Part shown: positions 21,751 through 31,887 of the stretch, piece after piece | Layout of the letters: each line of letters starts with the position of its first letter | How positions within the stretch are numbered: position 1 is the stretch's first letter | Assembly: GCA_011947345.1 (NCBI GenBank) | Contig: JAAVTG010000540.1 | Location: 124,001 to 188,000, forward strand | Length of the DNA stretch: 64,000 nt | Direction: 5' to 3' | Source of the DNA: Phytophthora quininea | Lineage: Eukaryota > Oomycota > Peronosporomycetes > Peronosporales > Peronosporaceae | Program-made: the position numbers and the translations under genes | Notes under the pieces: model-generated | The model's database searches: none | What the model saw: only the letters and a program-made list of their open reading frames with translations | What the model was told of the DNA's origin: nothing

Positions 21751-22899
21751 ATGGCAGCAAGAGGACACGACCGCTTCCTGGCGGACTTGACGGCATTTCT
21801 GAGCGAGCTGGACCCTTCCATTACATCCGGAGCGCACGCACGCCAAACGACCGATGACACGCCCAAGAAGCACTCGGAGTCGGCAACGCAGAGACGAGAG
21901 CAGATGGCAGCCAAACGGCGAGCAAGGCACCTCCAGAAGCGGAAAGATGAGAGATGTCTACTCCTCCGGCAGCAGAGCGAGCTGTCTGCGCAGTTGGAGA
22001 AACTTTTAGACCATGTAATGAAGAAGCCGCGAGAGTCGATGCTCCTCACTACTTGGAAAGCGATCGCCAAGCGGCAGATGGAGAGACGTCAAGCAGCGGA
22101 ACAGCAGTACAAACAATTGAGAGCTGAAGTGGAATTTCGAGCGAGATTCATCCAGCAACTGCAGGCGTTGGTGGAAGGACCGCAGATTGCCCAAACTGTC
22201 TGCTTAGCTCCATTGTCAGCGTCCAAGTTCGACGGAACAGCGTTGCTGGACTCGCTGTTGATGCAGTTGGACTCTCTGAACGCGAACACCAGTGAGGTTT
22301 TTCGCAATTTGAAACTTAAGGCGTCCACAACACTCGGATACAGCCCCAAGAGGAAAGTGGAGGCAGGTGTCGAGTATTTCGAAAGCTCAGACGCAATGCT
22401 GATCCCATTTAGCCTACAAAACACGACCAAAGCCATGTCCTCTGTGGTGCTGTCCTTCTGGGATGGAAAACCCCACGAGAATATCCCTGACCCCGAGAAC
22501 ACGGTTGCAGCGGTACATAACGTCAGCTATCGGTGCGACTCAGGCGAGACTGTTCCCTACTGGGCGTACGTTGCAACAAGAAGATACGAGGAAGCCGACC
22601 GAGTGGTGTTTGTGTGGAGAATGGTGATCGAAGGACAAGGAAGATTGGCAGGACTGCACAGTGGCGAAACTGGTTGGACGGTTCTCCGGCCGTCGCTCCA
22701 AGTCACTAGCAGTGCTTCGGAGACCAGTCCTTGGACTGTCAGCGAGGTTCACACCCATTTGACGGTGCCGCAGGTCAGAAACGAACACAGCGAGGAATTC
22801 ATGAAGATGGTCTTGAAAAGCAACGAGGAAGAGGTCACGGAGATGACGCGTATGATGGACACGTTGCTCCTCACCTCGAGGAAGAAGGAGTGCAGGTAA
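21751..22899 (+). CDS. bZIP-like/START-like family protein (array unit 10)
   Basis: 382 residues from ATG 21751. The frame is open 129 bases further up, but the upstream sequence holds the promoter, and the inner ATG gives ARGHDRFLADLTAFLSELD. Basic region REQMAAKRRARHLQKRKDER, then TTWKAIAKRQMERRQAAEQQ. The C-terminal domain is complete: YFESSDAMLIPF, DPENTVAAVHNVSYRCDSGE, FVWRMVIEGQGRLAGL, HSGETGW, MTRMMDTLLLTSRKK. Asn-Ala-Asn replaces the usual Tyr-Ala-Gln before Thr (LNANTSEVF). Likely a nuclear regulator. Confidence 0.85.
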   Translation: MAARGHDRFLADLTAFLSELDPSITSGAHARQTTDDTPKKHSESATQRREQMAAKRRARHLQKRKDERCLLLRQQSELSAQLEKLLDHVMKKPRESMLLTTWKAIAKRQMERRQAAEQQYKQLRAEVEFRARFIQQLQALVEGPQIAQTVCLAPLSASKFDGTALLDSLLMQLDSLNANTSEVFRNLKLKASTTLGYSPKRKVEAGVEYFESSDAMLIPFSLQNTTKAMSSVVLSFWDGKPHENIPDPENTVAAVHNVSYRCDSGETVPYWAYVATRRYEEADRVVFVWRMVIEGQGRLAGLHSGETGWTVLRPSLQVTSSASETSPWTVSEVHTHLTVPQVRNEHSEEFMKMVLKSNEEEVTEMTRMMDTLLLTSRKKECR

Positions 22900-22959
22900 A
22901 ATCGGACTGACATGCCAATTGGTCGGCCTGTTCCCGATTCGAGTTTCCCACTCGCATTT

Positions 22960-23295
22960 CGGTGTCCGACCGCGACAAATCGACTGCTGTGCAGTATCAT
23001 ATTGACTCGTATACAGCCACAAGGAGGTATCTGGAAACCAACAGGACCGGCTTGGTGCGACGTCGACGAAATAGGTTCCTTAGTGTTAAATACTTGTGTA
23101 TGACACGTCTGTCCAGCAAAGTCCCCACGAGTATAAGACGCGTATAAGAATACTTGCAGTTTGCTACCGTCGTTGGGAAAGGATCAAAACAGCCAGGAAT
23201 GCACGGATCGCTTCACCAAAGTCATCCTGAAGACAGGAGAGCGAGAAGCAAACGAAAATGCTGGATTGTTTGCTGCTCAATACAAGACAGTGTAA
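22960..23295 (+). pseudogene. Family gene relic (array unit 11)
   Basis: Short, collapsed remnant. YTATRRYLETNRTGLV near 23,005-23,055 matches the RRYxExxR block of the family, preceded by TAVQYHID (from the TTAVRYNIN block). TDRFTKVILKTGERE near 23,205-23,245, followed by MLDCLLLN-like sequence, matches the C-terminus. The segments are out of frame and most of the gene is deleted. It probably derives from a close relative of unit 9, whose C-terminus reads DRFTQIVLKTGERE. Confidence 0.7.
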
Positions 23296-23500
23296 TCAAT
23301 GGAGGCAACTCGTGATCATCATTCGTAAGGATATGATAACGTTTCGGTGGCAATGACAAGCTATACGTCTGGCCTTGCTTACATGTAGCTGCTGCATCAG
23401 AACGAAAGGGAGGTTGGTTAAGAAGAGGAAGGAGAGTCCAGCCTTGCTGGAGACGATCGCATGGACTGATCATGGAGGACCCGGCACAGATGTGTTGGTA

Positions 23501-23557
23501 TCGTCTGTTTCTACTCTGGGACTGGATATTTGGGCGCCTCCAGTTTTCATTTCGCAG
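23501..23557 (+). promoter_or_regulatory. Core promoter of unit 12: shared module plus initiator
   Basis: TCGTCTGTTTCTACTC at 23501-23516, CTGGATATTT at 23522-23531 and an oomycete initiator-like TTCATTTCGCAG at 23546-23557, three bases before ATG 23560. The close spacing suggests a very short 5' leader. Confidence 0.6.
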
Positions 23558-23559
23558 CG

Positions 23560-24812
23560 ATGGTCGAGGGCGACGAGCTGTTCCTGGTGAACGTATCGGC
23601 CTTCTTGGACGAACTCGACGAGTCTAGCGCCGCCACAGAGGAGACGAAAACTAGCGCGGGCACTGGAAATGAAGATCTGACCGACAAGCTCTTTCTAGCC
23701 GAATCTAGCGTCGACGACCACAACGCTGCGGACGAAGGTCCGCAAAGAGTTACGACCAAGAAGAATACTGAGGATAATCGATCGTTGGACCAACGCCAGA
23801 AGCTACGGAACCAACTGGCGAGGAAGCGAAGGGCGAGGTACCGACAGAAGCTGAGCAGAGAGAAGGAGTCGTTGGTGAAGCAGGAAGTCGAGCTATCGGC
23901 GCAGTTGCGCCGACTACAGACAAAAGTGGGCACGATTACGCATGAAACAATGCAGCTCAGTGCGTGGAGAGCTATTGCCAAGCGACAGTTTGAGATGTGG
24001 ACGGAGGCGGAGCACCAGCAAAAGCAATTGAGGGCAGCCGTGGCCAGTCGAGCCAAACTTATTCAGCAGATGAAGGCGCTGGTGGAACGACCGCTGGGCA
24101 AGCTAAGTGTCAGCTTGGCACCGTGTAGTATGGAGTGGTCGTGGTCGAAGTTTGAAGGAGCTGCATTGCTGGATACGTTGCTGGCACAACTGGATCCCTC
24201 GTATTCACAAATGAACCGGTTTTATAGCGACTTGGACTTTAAAATGTCGACGGCGATCGAGTTCAACCCTGAGCGAAAAGTGGATGGAGCCTTCGCGTAT
24301 TTTGAGAGCTCAAGTGCAGCAGTGATTCCGTTCACGTGCGACAAGGCTGCCGATGCCATGGCTTCGATATTGCTGTCCGATTTTGGTGGTATCCGCTACG
24401 AAGCAGTCTCGAATCCGGAGAACACTGTGGCGGTACGGTACAACATCAATTATCGCTGTCAGTCCGGCGAGCTTGTTCCTTTTGGGCGCATTCGGCAATC
24501 AGGAGATACGAGGAGAATGACAGGGTGGTGTTTGTCTGGAGGTTGGTCATGGAAGGTCAAGGTCAATTTGCCGGACTGTACTCGGACGAAACCAATTGGG
24601 TTGTGATTCGACCGTCACACACTGCAAGCTTTGATTCGGAAAATAGTCCATGCACTGTTGGAGAGATCTACACTCGTATGGTACCGTCGTGTGTGAGGAA
24701 TGATCAAGATGACGAATTCACCAAGACGGTCCTGAAATCTGGAGAGCAAGAAGTCAAGGAGATGACCAGAATGTTAGATAGTTTGCTTCTTAAGAGGGAG
24801 GGCGCTAGGTAG
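23560..24812 (+). pseudogene. Family member with one-base deletion (array unit 12)
   Basis: From ATG 23560: DELFLVNVSAFLDELDES, basic region NQLARKRRARYRQKLSREKES, SAWRAIAKRQFEMW and YFESSSAAVIPF, in frame to about 24,480. There a run of four T (CCTTTTGGGC) appears one T short relative to paralogs (VPFWAYxATRRY). The remaining domain (HSAIRRYEENDRVVFVWRLV, GLYSDETNW, MTRMLDSLLLK) continues in another frame to 24812. All else is conserved, so the break is recent or an error in the assembly. An acidic, Thr-rich linker (about residues 28-75) is longer than in neighbours. Confidence 0.75.
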
Positions 24813-24903
24813 TCCGCCCATACCAGAGCCCGCGCCGCAACTCCCGATTATACTGTGCTGCTGTACGTGTGGGTGTCTTTCTCAACCCCACTTTTGACCT
24901 ACT

Positions 24904-26459
24904 TTATCTTCCGCGCCTGAACTCTGCTGGCCGTGGCTGGCCGGCCCATTCTGCTTGGAGAAGACGTAGGATGTTGATGGCCGCGTTGACGCTGTGATCC
25001 CAGTAGGTATTGCAGTGGTTGATTGGACAGTGCAACACGTTCCTGGTCTCCTTCATGACGATGCGGCCTTGGTCATCTTGGTGCGGGTACGAAACATTCT
25101 CAAGAGGTCGGCGGCAGGTATAACAGAGCATACTTGTGCGGAACTCGTCGATCGTCACCACAGTAGCTCTCTTCTTCAGCGCCTTTTGGAATCCTTTGAT
25201 CGGCACAGGCGGATGGCCTTTCAAGCCGGGGGAACGGCTCCAATTGCCATACCCCACCAGCACTTCTGGACTTTCAACGGGCACGATCCGCTTGCGAGCG
25301 CGTCTAGCGTCTTTTCTTTCATTCGTTTCAGGAAGAACCGCCACTTCAAGAACGAGTGCGTTCGCTGGAACTCCAGCAGGAAGTTCATGTGCTCAAACAC
25401 GTAGTCGAGGCGAGTCAGGTATCCGTCGTAGCTGGTAGTCTTGAAAGAGGGCATCATGTCCATGACGAATTTGTAGTGTTACTCGCGTTCTTTGAGACTT
25501 TCGGCAACCATGAGGCACGTCCCCGATACTGACAGAGGAAAATTAAAAGGGTTTGCACGTGAACGTCTGCCTTGAGGATCTTTGAGGTCATACATCCGAG
25601 CACAGAACCCATGCAACGTCGAACCATTCACCACGACATGGATCGGAGCGAATCTCTGCGCAGAAGGCACGAGCTTGAACGAGCGGATCCCTTGCTTCTT
25701 AGGAAAGCGACGTTGGCTTGCTAGTATTGCATCTAGCATGGCGCGCAACTTTTCCATAAAGTGGCTGACGTTGTGCTGTATGTTGTATCGTGTCGGTCGC
25801 ATCGCTAGGAACTTGCGCAGCTCCTCTTCATCGGCTGCGAAGCGGCCACCATCGCGAAAGCACGCTTGATACAGACGGTTGACGGTCTGGGTCGGTATCT
25901 CTCCCTGCTCCGTTTGACAGCGAATGTACATTCGTAGCCGTGCGGAGAAATGCTCCACGACGCTATTCTTCAAGTTAACAGCCATGTCGGACGCAACCTC
26001 GTTCAACAGTCGGCCGTCATAGCGAAAGTAAGCGGCAGTATAACTAGCGAAGCGTTCATGGCGACAACGATACAGCTCCAGCGTCTCGAGGTATGCCGCG
26101 TCCCTTGGGCGTTTGGGCTGGCGCTGGTGCTCCTCTTGATCGCCGTCTCCAACATCGTTCGCAGTAGGACGATAAGCATACGGACGGTGTCCACGTACAT
26201 CGAGACAACACCACATGAAAAACGTTTGGTCCAAGGTCGGTATTGGGAGATGTTCCTTGAAGCACCGCAGAACATGGAGCCCTGCTAGGTGCCATGCCTC
26301 AACTTGAAGCTGCTTGGTTGCTGCACAGGTCCTGTTCACCTCGGCGAGGAATAGCGGCTCGCTGCATATCTGGTTGAGCTTGCACGTGACACTGGTGTAG
26401 GCGGAGAGCTCAAGCAGCTCCTTCTCTTCTTCGGAGCGCTTCTTGCGCTTCCCTGCCAT
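24904..26459 (-). pseudogene. Fanzor (eukaryotic TnpB-like RNA-guided nuclease), inactivated
   Basis: Minus strand. The N-terminal part runs from ATG 26459 (MAGKRKKRSEEEKE) to a stop at 25479 and includes FKLVPSAQRFAPIHVVVNG, typical of the region before the RuvC core. Past the stop the same frame continues (SFKTTSYDGYLTRLDYVFEHM, then FLKWRFFLKRMKEK). Near 25,260 one frame change leads to GYGNWSRSPGLKGHPPVPIKG, VVTIDEFRTSMLCYTCRRP with the RuvC-II Glu and a CxxC, LHCPINHC, and YWDHSVNAAINILRLLQ. In the last motif Ser stands where the RuvC-III Asp (RD before VNAA) is expected. I cannot find a RuvC-I DxG-type motif; a deletion probably removed it. Known Fanzors use an RNA guide to cut DNA. This copy is dead by four criteria. 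Family identity rests on motif order and wording, without a database search. Confidence 0.75.
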
Positions 26460-26513
26460 AGAAGAAATGACTATCTGTTTCGGAAAAATCACTTGTACGT
26501 ACCGATGGTGAGC

Positions 26514-26531
26514 CCCGCATCAAGATGCGGG
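26514..26531. repeat. Short perfect inverted repeat between the two Fanzor relics
   Basis: CCCGCAT, a 4-base loop CAAG, then ATGCGGG. A 7-bp stem located at the junction of the two opposed Fanzor fragments. It may be a relic of an element end or of a guide RNA scaffold, or may be chance. Confidence 0.4.
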
Positions 26532-26559
26532 CGTGACGTCGTTGTGCTGGATAGCGGAA

Positions 26560-26820
26560 CGGGCGACGAATGATAGCGTGATGATCCACGAGTTCCGCAC
26601 GAGTATGCTCTGTTCTACCTGTCGCGTTGTCCTCGTCCTCTAGCTCCAGTAGTTTATCCCGCAACTGCTATGCCGTCTGACTGCTAAGATGCTGTACATG
26701 TGCCAGTTCCAGCTCCCGCAGCGTGTCTCCACTTCAGTCCGCAATGCATCGCCGGTCGTTGGTGGCGGGAGGAATGCCCCGTTACAGTTCAGCTCGTACT
26801 ACTCGGACTCGGACGCTCGT
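26560..26820 (+). pseudogene. Second Fanzor C-terminal fragment, opposite strand
   Basis: On the plus strand 26583-26626 encodes HEFRTSMLCSTCR, matching IDEFRTSMLCYTCR of the minus-strand Fanzor at both protein and DNA level (about 38 of 44 bases by eye). Further on, RWWREE followed by VTVQLVLLGLGRSFNDG (about 26,755-26,830) resembles the RuvC-III region (RDVNAxxNxL) in a broken frame. Stops occur between. The upstream half is missing. It is therefore a relic of another Fanzor copy, or of an inverted rearrangement, immediately beside the first. The RuvC-III assignment is tentative. Confidence 0.5.
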
Positions 26821-27024
26821 TCAATGACGGCATAGAGTCTACTGATGAGCTGGAGGACAGTGATGAGCCCAAGAAGCCCGAGCCCGTTGCTCCTGCTATA
26901 AAAAAAATGAAGCAGAAGAGCTGTGGACCCGCAAGCGAACACTCTGATGAAGACGATGCGGACGGCTCAAGTCGCGTAAACAGGGTACTCCAAAACGTAA
27001 CTTTACCAAAACATAGTGTTTCTG

Positions 27025-28322
27025 ATGGCGAATGAGCGGCAGGCCGATGACGCGTTTCTCGCGGAGCTACGAGCCTTCCTAGGCAGCAGCGAAGCGTCCA
27101 GTACGCCCGGAGAGGAGATACACACCCAAGAACGCACAAGAGACAACGATCTGCTGCATACCAGCAACCAGCTTTTATCAGAGACCGAGAATTTACTCTC
27201 GACGTTGGAGCCGCCAAAGACGGCAAAGACTCTGTCGGAACCAGACACCAATGTCGAAGAAAAACTGTCTACACGAAATTGTTCCGGATCAAAAAGCGAG
27301 AAATCCAGAGCCTTCAAGCTGCTAACCGAAGAAATCGATATCGCCAACGACTCAAAGACGAGAAACAGCTTTTGCTGCAGCAAGAGCAGGAGTTATCGAC
27401 GAAACTGAGTCAATTGGAGGCTGCAAATGCCAAAAACCAGAAGAAAGCCGCGGATTCTATGGCGCTGAGTGTATGGCGAGCAATCGCCAAGCGGCAGATG
27501 GAGAAACGTCAGGAAGTTGAGCAATTGCAGAAATCTCTACGAGCTGCGGTGATTAACCGAGCAAGGTTAATCCACCAGATGAAGGCGCTAATACGAGAGC
27601 CACCCTTGTGTGTGGACAACCAACTCGCAACTTTGGGTAGCGATAAATCGGACGGCTCTGCAGTGATCAAGAACTATTTGAAAGAGTTGAATGGTTTGTA
27701 CGCCCAAACCGACAACGTTTTCCACGACGTGGAGTTCAAAGTGTCGACGTCGATCGCGTTCAGTCCAAAGAGGACAGTAAAACAAGGCGTTGAGTACCTT
27801 GAAAGCGCAGATTCGACGGTCATTCCGTTCGATTATGAACAAGCAGCGGAAGCTTTTTCTACGATGATGCTGTCGGACCAAGGGACGATCCGATACGACG
27901 GAGCCATTGACGATCCGGAGAATACAGTGGCTGCCAAGTACAACATACACTTCCGAGATCAAGCAGGAAACGACACGCTTCTTGTGGGATACACTGCATC
28001 CAGGAGATACAATGAGCCTAGTCGCGTGGTGTTTGTTTGGCGCGCGCTGACGGAAGGTCAAGACGAGTTTGCTGGCTGTAATGCTGATGAGACGGGGTGG
28101 GCTGTGGTTCGGCCCTTTGATGGGTCCGTGAGCTCAAAATCGAATGGCAAGCCCGCGTCGGTGATAGAGAGCTACGTGCGAGTGGTGCCGGCCACTCTCG
28201 ATGGGGTATCGGGTGACCTAGGACGTGCTGATCGTTTCAATATGCTTCTCATTAAATCAGGCAAAGAAGAAGTCAAGGAGATGACACGAATGATGGAGCG
28301 TCTGTTGTCGACCTCCTCGTAA
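27025..28322 (+). pseudogene. Family member with frameshift in an A-run (array unit 13)
   Basis: ATG 27025 (or 27016, three codons upstream). N-terminus DDAFLAELRAFLGSSEAS, then an acidic linker. At about 27,288-27,292 (TCAAAAAGCG) the frame shifts by one base, consistent with loss of an A. From there the family sequence is continuous to 28322: QAANRRNRYRQRLKDEKQLL, SVWRAIAKRQMEKRQE, LYAQTDNVFHDVEF, YLESADSTVIPF, RALTEGQDEFAGCNADETGW, MTRMMERLLSTSS. The break lies just before the basic region, so a downstream ATG could in principle yield an N-terminally short protein. Confidence 0.75.
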
Positions 28323-28582
28323 GGCGAGCATGACAGGATCTGGCGTCTACATATTCACTCGGTCAATATTTGGTTTGGATTTTGGATTACATAGAGAACA
28401 AAATAACATGAAGCGAACAGCTGAATAAGAAGGCAGCAGCGTACCAAGGATTGAGTTGGACTGTTTTTGCTCGAGGTCCGGTTGGCGATGACGTGGGTTA
28501 ACTTGAGTTGTCACGCCACGTTTTCGGGGGCGATAGGACTTCATTTCGCAAAGAAAAAGCTCAACATTTCAACAATCGAGGG

Positions 28583-29160
28583 ATGGCCGAAGACGAGAAG
28601 CTGGATGCTGCCTTCTTGGCATTAACAGCCTTTCTTGACGAATACAAGGCGTCTGCATTAGCAAGTGCAGAAGATGACAGCCCAGGAGAAGCACGACGCA
28701 AAACCCGGCTCATGCAGGCTACCAAGAGAAGGACAAAGTACCGCCAACGAGTGAAGGAAGAGCGACGACAGCTGAAACAACAAGAATTCGAACTATTGCT
28801 TCAGTTGAATCAACTCCTAGCTCTACAAAAACGTCATAAACCTGAACGGATGGCTTTGGTGGCGTGGAAGATTGTAGCAACACGCGAAAAGAGAAGCGCC
28901 AACTTGCGGAAAAGTTACGAAGCCAACTCCAAGCGGCCGTTAAGAGCCAACTGGATTTGATACACAACTTAAGTTCACTTCTGCCAGAACCTGAAGAAAT
29001 GCGGGGAGCCACGATCAATGACAACTGAGAGACGGCTGCTTTTTCCCAGAGAAGTTGGAACGATGTAGCGTTATTTTAAAGAGGTTGAGTTTTCGTACTC
29101 CCAGACGGGAGAAACAGGATGCCTCGTGCTTCAGCCGTTAAAGGTTTTGGGTGTCGAAGA
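28583..29160 (+). pseudogene. Truncated family pseudogene (array unit 14)
   Basis: From ATG 28583: KLDAAFLALTAFLDEYKAS, basic region QATKRRTKYRQRVKEERRQL, VAWKIVATREK. The frame then drifts and stops at 28960. A short stretch near 29,070-29,140 reads YFKEVEFSYSQTGETGCLVLQPL, which fuses the YAQTD region directly to the DETGW region, showing a large internal deletion. An initiator-like TTCATTTCGCAAAG lies near 28,540. Not functional as a full-length protein. Confidence 0.75.
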
Positions 29161-29369
29161 TACTCTGTGCAATGAGCGCTCTCTGATAATTTCCAGGAAC
29201 TTGGTTCATCTCGACCAGTAAGGCACGTATGGCCGCTTTGTATGGAGCTTGTGATATCGTGGAGCCCGTTAGGAAAAAAATGACGCGAAGGCTAGAAAAT
29301 CTGGCACTAAGGTGAGAGAGCTGGAGATTACATGGCGTCACTTATGGAATATATTCTCCTTCATGCGCT

Positions 29370-30626
29370 TTACGCACTTCCTAACAAGAGCGACTCCATC
29401 ATACGCACCACCTCTAAGCCATCTTCGGCGCCTGTAATTCCTGCCAGTTTCGAGAACTCATCCACTTCTTTGGCACTTCCTGATGGATTCGCGGTGGAAA
29501 AAGGAGTGAAGTGGATGATCGTTCGTGAGGTAGTAGGCATTGCCATGCTACCGGACGCTGTGTTTTGGTCGTTGGGGGTCACTATTGTCCACCCAGTTTC
29601 GTCAGCCTGTAGATGGCTAAACACTCCTTCTCCAGTGGTCTTTGCTCGCCAAACAATAATCATTCTATCCCTTTCCTGATATCTTCGTAACACCATGTGA
29701 ACCAGCATGCTTACAGAACCTCCACTTGGGCCGTGACCAACAACGTGAAACTTGACAGCAATCGTACTCTCTGGATCAAATACGCCTCGGTAGTGTTGGT
29801 GATTCTTCCGTCGATGATGTAGCTGCATCGATCTCCACATCGCGTCAGACGTCGGCTTGAACTTGAAAGGAATCAATTGAACTTCTAGCCCCTCAAAGGT
29901 ATCAATTCCACCCTCACATTTTCGTTGGTGCTGGCAGTACGCTGATTCGCACGGTTCCTGCAGTTTCCAAGAGTTCAATATTTTGTCTGTGCCTAGATAG
30001 GTGCCATCCATTTCCTCTAGAAACCTCTCAAACACTGCAATATCGCGCGAGCTCAACGACATCGCTAGCGCAACAGGATTCTCATCTGGTCTACGCAACT
30101 GCTCTTGGATCGACTTCCCCAGCCTCTGGATCGACGCATTGCGACTCGCCACTTCACTTAGCAAGCGACGTCGCTCTTTCTCCGCAGCGATTCTCGCTTG
30201 CATCTGGCGCACTGCAATTGCTCTCCACACTGGAAACTGGTGAGGCTGCACACCAAAGCGCTGCTCATTGCTGCGCTTGGCCTGCAGGGTCTGAATCTCC
30301 AGCATCAGCTCCTTCTCCTGCTGCTTCAATACCAGCTTCTCTTCTTTCAGCTTGGTGACGTACTTGCGTCTCCTCTTGGCGGCGTTCTCGTTGTGCCGTT
30401 TTCGTTGACTTTCAGTCATTTTCTTGAGCGCTGACGTGGCAGTTGAACAAGTCGAAAGCAAAGTCTCGGTCTCTGCAGCGAGTTGGAGGCTGGAACACAG
30501 CAATTCTTGGCCTTCGGTCGTTTCATGCTGCTCTCCGAAGTCGTCGACATCCACGGGAACCGTATATTCGTTGAGGAACTCCGTCACTCCAGCTAAGAAG
30601 GCGTCGTCGTCGACGTCTTTCGCCAT
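29370..30626 (-). CDS. bZIP-like/START-like family protein (array unit 15)
   Basis: 418 residues, intact, minus strand. N-terminus DDAFLAGVTEFLNEY; basic region NENAAKRRRKYVTKLKEEKL at about 98-117, with N-x7-R spacing; PVWRAIAVRQMQARIAAEKERRR. The C-terminal half is of the subtype with KFKPTSDAMWRSMQL, DPESTIAVKFHVVG, RRYQERDRMIIVWR, HLQADETGW and VRMMESLLLGSA. This subtype (AMW, VKF, MIIVWR) resembles units 3 and 22, so at least two lineages are interleaved in the array. Head-to-head with unit 16: only 89 bases lie between the start codons, implying overlapping promoters. Confidence 0.87.
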   Translation of the reverse strand: MAKDVDDDAFLAGVTEFLNEYTVPVDVDDFGEQHETTEGQELLCSSLQLAAETETLLSTCSTATSALKKMTESQRKRHNENAAKRRRKYVTKLKEEKLVLKQQEKELMLEIQTLQAKRSNEQRFGVQPHQFPVWRAIAVRQMQARIAAEKERRRLLSEVASRNASIQRLGKSIQEQLRRPDENPVALAMSLSSRDIAVFERFLEEMDGTYLGTDKILNSWKLQEPCESAYCQHQRKCEGGIDTFEGLEVQLIPFKFKPTSDAMWRSMQLHHRRKNHQHYRGVFDPESTIAVKFHVVGHGPSGGSVSMLVHMVLRRYQERDRMIIVWRAKTTGEGVFSHLQADETGWTIVTPNDQNTASGSMAMPTTSRTIIHFTPFSTANPSGSAKEVDEFSKLAGITGAEDGLEVVRMMESLLLGSA

Positions 30627-30715
30627 TGTTGCTGTACTGAAAATTATTAAAATCTGGCTTTAGGGATCGGTCTCCGATATAAACAACTTTACATTTTTAT
30701 TGCGACACTGGAAAA

Positions 30716-31887
30716 ATGGCTGACGAGATGCCGGACTCAGCGCTTCTGGTTGACCTCAGCTGCCTCCTGGAGGGATACGAAGCGCTAGATCCGTCGTTAG
30801 ATATCTCTACTCGTCAGGTAGAGACCGAAGAGCTCCTTCCTGCTCAAGAAAACAAAGATCGAGCAAAACAAGACGATAAAGACTACAAGAAAACTCAGGC
30901 AACTCAGCGACGACTCAAATACCGACAGAAAGTCAAGGCGGAGAGGCTCAGTCTAAGAAAACAAGCAGAGGATCTATCAGCCAAAGTCGTAGACATTCAA
31001 AATGAGCAGGCCAAAAGAAGAGCTCAACGAGCTGGAGGTTTGGCATTGAGTATGTGGAAGGCCGTTGCTTCGAGACAAATGGAACGGCGCTGTGAAGCTG
31101 AAGAGGAGCAGAAGAGACTTCGAGCTGCAGTGATAGATAGATCCAGACTGATCAACCAGATGAACGCCATGCTGCTGACGTGTCAGCAGGCTGATAGAAC
31201 AACGACCGACAGACGCGTGTTGAATGGCCAAGTCGGCGGTGAAGCCACGCTGAAGACTTTTGTGGAGGAACTAGACGCAGTCTACGCTCAGACAGACGAA
31301 GTGCTACGAGAAGCCAACTTTGTCGTGTCTTCTCCTTTGGGGTACACTGTGACGTGGAAACATGCAGAAGGTCTCTCGTTCTTTGAGAGCGCAGACGCAA
31401 CGGTATTTCCATTCAGCTTTGAGAAAACCCGTGACGCCGTGGCTTCGCTCGTGCTCTCGTACACTGGAAATAGCTACATGTTTGACATCGCGGGGGACTC
31501 AGAGGATACTTCTGCCGTGAAGTACACCGCAGACTACCAATTTGAACCAGGCGACAGCGGAAAGCTTGCCATGTTTTTCGCGACGCGGAGGTACAGAGAA
31601 GAAAGCCGTTATGTTTTCGCGTGTCGAGCACTTTACGAAGGCCAAGGAGAATTTGAAGGCTTCCACTCGCACGAAACGACGTGGTTTGTAGTTCGACCGT
31701 TGTCTGATGAAACTTCGACACGAAGCAGTTGTACTCGAATGGAGTTGTATAGTCGACTGGTGCCTGTAGCTACAAACGTCTCGGCCGAGAAAAGTAGTCG
31801 ATTTACCCGACTCTTGTCGAAAACACTGGAGAAAAAACCCACGAGATGACGCGGACGCTGGAAAGCCTTTTACTTGATCGTCCGTGA
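30716..31887 (+). pseudogene. Family gene A with late frameshift (array unit 16)
   Basis: From ATG 30716: ADEMPDSALLVDLSCLLEGYEALD; basic region QRRLKYRQKVKAERLSL; SMWKAVASRQMERRCEAEEEQ; YAQTDEVLREANF; FFESADATVFPF; RRYREESRYVFACRALYEGQGEFEGFHSHETTW (HETTW in place of DETGW). The frame ends at 31849 after KTLEKKPTR, because an A6 run near 31,833 is one base out. The normal C-terminus (HEMTRTLESLLLDRP) lies in the next frame to 31887. Loss of about 12 residues may be tolerated, so this could be a working gene with an altered C-terminus. 30957 onward lies in the 2,464-bp duplicated unit. Confidence 0.75.
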
